Of a stretch of DNA of 64,000 bases, positions 60,060 to 64,000 are shown one piece after another. Position 1 is the stretch's first letter, and each line of letters starts with the position of its first letter. The position numbers and the translations under genes are program-made. The notes below the pieces were generated by a model. That model did no database searches and was not told the DNA's origin. It was given only the letters and a program-made list of their open reading frames with translations. The stretch is taken from the NCBI RefSeq assembly GCF_045066735.1, contig NZ_JBISHH010000013.1:163743-227742 (forward strand). The letters run 5' to 3'. Source of the DNA: Algibacter sp045066735. GTDB lineage: Bacteria; Bacteroidota; Bacteroidia; Flavobacteriales; Flavobacteriaceae.

Positions 60060-62492
60060 ATGAAAAAGGTCATACTTCTAACAACATCCCTATTTTTTTT
60101 ATTGGCTTCTGTAACTAGCCAGGCTCAATCTAAACGGAAAAAGAATAAAAAAGATAATAGTGAGATATCTAAAACTGTTGAAAAGAAAAAAGAAGGTAAA
60201 ATTAAACCGTATAATGAGGTAATAACTAAAAAGGCTGTTTCTAATGATGGTTTATTTAAAACACACCACGTTGGAGCTTCTTATTTTTTTGAAATACCTA
60301 TACAGTATTTAGGGAAAGATATGCTTTTGGTAAGTAGAATATCTAAACTACCAGAAAATTTGGGAGATGGTTATGTTAATGCCGGAACTAAAACCAATTC
60401 ACGTTTAGTAACTTGGGAACGTTTTCAGGATAAAATATTGATTAAAGAGAAATCATACAACGCGGTTGCGAATGAAGAACTACCAATCAGTATATCCGTT
60501 AAATCAAATCATTACGAACCTACGCTCTATGCTTTTGATATCAATGCCTTTAGTAAAGACTCAACAGCTGTGGTTATTGATGTTACTAAATTTTACTCTA
60601 GTGATGTAAAAGCTATTAGCGGTTTGCCGGCCAGAATGCGTAATGAATATAAGGTGAAAAACTTAGACGATTCTAGAAGTTTTATACATAGCATTAAGAG
60701 TTTCCCTAAAAATATTGAGGTTGTGCAAGATATGACTTATAATGCATCTGCACCGCCTGCTTTTAGAAGTGCTGAATCTATAAGTTTACAAATGAATCAA
60801 TCTATGATTTTGTTACCAGAACAGCCTATGCAACCTCGTTTTTCCGATGAGCGTGTTGGTTGGTTTACTTTAGATTATATTGATTACGGAAGTGAAGCAT
60901 TAAAATCTGATACCAAAACCTATATTCGAAAATGGCGTATGGAGCCTAAAGATCCTGAAGCTTATGCTCGTGGAGAATTGGTAGAACCTATAAAACCAAT
61001 TGTATATTATTTAGATCCTGCTACGCCAGAAAACTTGCGTAAATATATTAAGGAAGGAGTAGAGTTATGGCAAGGTCCATTTGAGAAAGCCGGCTTTAAG
61101 AATGCTATAATTGCAAAAGATCCGCCTACTAAAGAAGAAGATCCTGATTTTAGCCCTGAAGATATTCGTTATTCTGTAATTCGTTATGTGGCGAGTACGA
61201 CTAGAAATGCGATGGGACCAAGTGTATCAGACCCAAGAACCGGAGAAATTATTGAAAGTGACATAATTTGGTACCATAACCACTTACGTTCTTATAGAAA
61301 TCGATATCTCATTGAAACGGGTGCTGCTAATCCCGCGGCTAGAACATTAAATACACCAAAAGAGGACATTGGCGAAATGATGAAAATGGTAATAGCTCAC
61401 GAAGTAGGGCACACGTTAGGGTTACCACATAATATGAGTGCGAGTAAGGCCTATGATGTTGAAAGCTATAGAAATGGCGAGTTTACACAAAAGAATGGTA
61501 TTGCTTCTACTATTATGGATTATGCACGTTATAATTATATTGCACAACCTGGAGACCAAAACATTAGGTTTGTAAGGCAATTAGGGCCTTATGATGATTA
61601 TGCCATTAATTGGGGATATCGTGTAATACCAGAAGCGCGCACTCCTGAAGCAGAATTAAAAACTTTAGATGCTTGGATTCTTGAAAAGGCTGGTGATCCA
61701 AAATATATCTTTGGAAAGCAAGGAAGTCGTTTTGATCCTACATCACAAACAGAAGATATTGGAAACGATGCCATAAAAGCCAGTACGTATGCGCTTAAAA
61801 ACTTAAAGTATGTTTCTATTCATTTACCAGAATGGACCAGTGATATCACAAATAATTACGATGATTTAGAGGAGTTGTATAGTGAATTGTTTGGAGCTTG
61901 GCGACGTTATATTAGCCATGTATTAACCAATGTTGGTGGTGTACATGAGCATTTAATTAACCCGAACCAGTCCGGAATTCCGTTTAAAGCTGTGCCTAAG
62001 GCAACCCAGAAGGCATCGGTGCAATGGTTGCACGAAAATGCATTTACAACACCGAGTTGGTTAGTTGAAAAACAACTTCTAAGTCAAACAAATTTTGAAG
62101 GTTACACAGCGCGTTTAGGTAAATACCAAAGTAGTTTTTTAAATAAATTATTAAGCCATGAGATATTAGAGCGCTTAATTGATCATGAAACTATAGATGT
62201 AAACAATTATTCTGCATTAGAGTTAATACAAGATGTACGTAAAGGGCTTTGGGCAGAAGCTAATGCCACTAAAAATGTGGATATATACCGTCGTAATTTA
62301 CAACGTGCGTATATTGAGCGTATGGCTTTTTTAATGACTGAATCGTCAGATGTTAGAGCTTTGGCCAGAGGTGAATTGTCTGTATTAAAAAAGATTGTTA
62401 TTAGTGCGTCTTATCGTTCTACATACACAACTACAAAGTATCACTATAAAGATTGTTTAGAACGGATTAATACTATTTTAGATCCTAAGTAG
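60060..62492 (+). CDS. Secreted zinc-dependent metalloprotease (DUF5117/DUF4953 type)
   Basis: An 810-residue protein with a signal peptide (residues 1-22, ending TSQAQ), a Lys-rich spacer, an N-terminal beta-rich domain (about 50-300) and a metzincin-like catalytic domain. The zinc motif is His447-Glu448-xx-His451-x5-His457 (AHEVGHTLGLPHN) with a following TIMDYA turn. Bacteroidota have many such large metalloproteases, often outer-membrane associated; substrates are not established. It stands alone with a terminator after it. Confidence 0.9.
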   Translation: MKKVILLTTSLFFLLASVTSQAQSKRKKNKKDNSEISKTVEKKKEGKIKPYNEVITKKAVSNDGLFKTHHVGASYFFEIPIQYLGKDMLLVSRISKLPENLGDGYVNAGTKTNSRLVTWERFQDKILIKEKSYNAVANEELPISISVKSNHYEPTLYAFDINAFSKDSTAVVIDVTKFYSSDVKAISGLPARMRNEYKVKNLDDSRSFIHSIKSFPKNIEVVQDMTYNASAPPAFRSAESISLQMNQSMILLPEQPMQPRFSDERVGWFTLDYIDYGSEALKSDTKTYIRKWRMEPKDPEAYARGELVEPIKPIVYYLDPATPENLRKYIKEGVELWQGPFEKAGFKNAIIAKDPPTKEEDPDFSPEDIRYSVIRYVASTTRNAMGPSVSDPRTGEIIESDIIWYHNHLRSYRNRYLIETGAANPAARTLNTPKEDIGEMMKMVIAHEVGHTLGLPHNMSASKAYDVESYRNGEFTQKNGIASTIMDYARYNYIAQPGDQNIRFVRQLGPYDDYAINWGYRVIPEARTPEAELKTLDAWILEKAGDPKYIFGKQGSRFDPTSQTEDIGNDAIKASTYALKNLKYVSIHLPEWTSDITNNYDDLEELYSELFGAWRRYISHVLTNVGGVHEHLINPNQSGIPFKAVPKATQKASVQWLHENAFTTPSWLVEKQLLSQTNFEGYTARLGKYQSSFLNKLLSHEILERLIDHETIDVNNYSALELIQDVRKGLWAEANATKNVDIYRRNLQRAYIERMAFLMTESSDVRALARGELSVLKKIVISASYRSTYTTTKYHYKDCLERINTILDPK

Positions 62493-62522
62493 GAGCAATG
62501 CTTTAGAACTATATGATAAAAT

Positions 62523-62564
62523 AAAAGAGCGTGAACTCTAATTTAGAATTCACGCTCTTTTTTT
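62523..62564. terminator. Terminator between convergent metalloprotease and adhesin-like genes
   Basis: AAAGAGCGTGAA / TTCACGCTCTTT with an 11-base loop, flanked by A-run and T-run, so bidirectional. Confidence 0.92.
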
Positions 62565-62588
62565 ATGCTTATTTTTAACCTAGGGATA

Positions 62589-64000
62589 CTATTTTTTTAT
62601 CATTAATTTTTTAGAAATGCCATCGGTTCCTTGTACAAAATACATGCCTTCGCTTAAGTTTCCGACATAAACAGTAGTTTCAATAGCTGCTTCTGCATTA
62701 AAGGTTTTTACCTTTTGCCCTAATTGGTTCATAATTGAAAAACGTCCGCCTAAACTAGATTTTATTTTAACATGGCTAGAACTTGGGTTTGGATACATTG
62801 AGAATTCTTTAGATTTATTATCTACTAAATCTGTTGTGCCTAAAGTAGCAACAGTAACACAAGTAGATTCTACCGAACAACCCATAACACTAATTATTAC
62901 CTTGTAACTTCCTGTTGTAGATGGCGTAAAACTTTGACTTGTTTCATTTTCAATTAATCCGCCATCATCACCGCATGCATACCATTGGTACGATGCACCT
63001 GTTTGAGTTGCTGTTATTACACCTGCATTTTCTGTAACAGTATCAACAATTTGTGAGCCAACGCTAACTTCAATCATAGAACGTGCGCTTTCACAACTAT
63101 TTTCAGTGCTCGAAATGTAATACGTATTCCCATCTATTACTAAGTCTGTTTCTGCTAGAGCTGTTTCTGTAGTATCATCAGCATAAACTTTTATATTATC
63201 TTCAGAGAAAAGCGATGATAAGTTTGCAATAGTACCTCCGTAGCAAACATATGCTCCTATATGGATATCCATTGTACCGTTAAAACATTGAGTTGGAACC
63301 CATCCTGTTAGCGGCGGAGTTAACCCCGAAGGAACACTTGTGTTTTCAAACCCTGTATTTTCAATGTCCATAGCGAATAAAACCCATTTTGTGCCGTCAA
63401 AACCAACTCCAAGAGGAAATTCGTCTAAATTAGATAAATAGACGTTTTTACCATTTAGATTGTCTATTTTAGTAAAGCCTGTACTAAATAGAGCACAATC
63501 CCCTGTTAAACCAACAGTAATAATATCAACATTGGGGGCATCAGTATTAGTAACTTCAACATCATCGCTAACCGCGTTTGTGCATCCATTAGCATTGGTT
63601 AATGTATATGTTATAGTATGAATTCCAACACCAGCGGCAGCTGGGTCAAAAGAGTACGTCATTCCATTACCATCGTCAGTAACACCAGTTCCAGAATACA
63701 CACCTCCGGTAGCCGTTCCACCGCCTAAACCAGCTTGAACGCCAGCATCCAAACATAAGTCTTCAGGGGCTGTAAAGGTTACTGTTGGTAAAGTATTTAT
63801 AGTAATTAAAACATCCCAACTATTTGGACAAGGTCCAAAAGTTGTATAAGTAACGATATAACTACCTGCAGTCGATGCTGAATTATCAATAGTTCCTGTA
63901 GAAGCATTAACTGAAAGACCTGCTGTAGATGAAAATGTTCCACCAGCTAAACCAGTGATTGTAGGCGTAGGGTCTGTGCTATCCACACAATAAGCTGCAG
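62589..64000 (-). CDS. Type IX-secreted multidomain protein, N-terminus beyond window
   Basis: The reverse strand is open from the right edge to the stop at 62589, about 470 codons; the true start is outside the window. It consists of Ig/PKD-like modules rich in Thr, Gly and Asn (CLDAGVQAGLGGGTATGGVY, TITYTLTNANGC) with paired cysteines, ending in a Por/type IX C-terminal sorting domain: KEFSMYPNPSSSHVKI, then FSIMNQLGQKVKTF and LSEGMYFVQGTDG with a terminal KKLMIKK. Such proteins are exported across the outer membrane and anchored or released; a role in adhesion is likely. Confidence 0.88.
   Translation of the reverse strand, partial: AAYCVDSTDPTPTITGLAGGTFSSTAGLSVNASTGTIDNSASTAGSYIVTYTTFGPCPNSWDVLITINTLPTVTFTAPEDLCLDAGVQAGLGGGTATGGVYSGTGVTDDGNGMTYSFDPAAAGVGIHTITYTLTNANGCTNAVSDDVEVTNTDAPNVDIITVGLTGDCALFSTGFTKIDNLNGKNVYLSNLDEFPLGVGFDGTKWVLFAMDIENTGFENTSVPSGLTPPLTGWVPTQCFNGTMDIHIGAYVCYGGTIANLSSLFSEDNIKVYADDTTETALAETDLVIDGNTYYISSTENSCESARSMIEVSVGSQIVDTVTENAGVITATQTGASYQWYACGDDGGLIENETSQSFTPSTTGSYKVIISVMGCSVESTCVTVATLGTTDLVDNKSKEFSMYPNPSSSHVKIKSSLGGRFSIMNQLGQKVKTFNAEAAIETTVYVGNLSEGMYFVQGTDGISKKLMIKK

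Noticed and set aside
1..64000. tRNA, rRNA, insertion sequence or prophage genes
   Set aside because: I looked for cloverleaf-like G+C-rich stretches, transposase or integrase motifs and phage genes and found none.

Overview
The window is a low-G+C stretch (roughly one third G+C) of a member of the Bacteroidota, most likely a marine Flavobacteriaceae. The evidence is the gene content (PorX, a Por/type IX C-terminal sorting domain, a fused LpxC-FabZ, two LpxD paralogues, a TonB-linked outer-membrane receptor), the gene neighbourhoods, and several promoters of the Bacteroidota form TTG-N(17-23)-TAnnTTTG. I see no tRNA, rRNA, CRISPR array, insertion sequence or prophage. Nearly all of it is vertically conserved housekeeping DNA, with a surface-polysaccharide locus at the left end.

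Layout. 1-4702 (minus strand): a truncated Wzx-type flippase, two nucleotide-sugar dehydrogenases and a UDP-HexNAc epimerase. 5204-11628 (plus): a decayed start of a sugar transferase, then a PglE-like aminotransferase, PglF-like dehydratase, Wza and Wzc. 11725-16186: aroB, proline dehydrogenase, a second, soluble CapD-like dehydratase, a small PglC-like sugar transferase and a small membrane protein. 16222-24048: alanine dehydrogenase, a TonB-dependent-type receptor, then tsaE and porX with two tiny duplicated secreted-peptide genes between and beside them. 24180-31273: an HD hydrolase, the lipid A genes lpxD, lpxC-fabZ, lpxA, then efp, lpxD2 and sucD. 31374-39204: M16 peptidase lipoprotein, fabG, a VWA-like membrane protein, a universal stress protein and an SPFH protein. 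39380-47507: a complete histidine operon (hisGDCBHAF and hisIE) with a leader peptide and attenuator, followed by a TruA-like gene. 47659-52568: Dps, MscS and several small conserved genes. 52770-57640: leuC, leuD, a LeuA-type synthase and leuB. 57717-63986: a lipoprotein hydrolase and outer-membrane-type gene pair followed by a degenerate copy of itself, a secreted zinc metalloprotease, and the C-terminal part of a type IX-secreted adhesin-like protein that runs off the right edge.

The most notable observations: (1) twin 47-codon genes (20863-21006 and 21943-22086) encoding near-identical secreted peptides with an invariant C-terminus. Over the last 18 codons all seven differences between copies are silent in the peptide frame, while the same changes alter every affected residue in an overlapping membrane-protein frame. 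Both share an upstream element and promoter. (2) An unannotated histidine leader peptide with four His codons, a terminator and a competing antiterminator ahead of hisG. (3) A fossil tandem duplication after leuB, in which a terminator and a decayed gene copy survive. (4) A truncated sugar-transferase start just where such a gene normally precedes pglE-type genes. (5) A compact, G+C-rich structured element between leuA and leuB.
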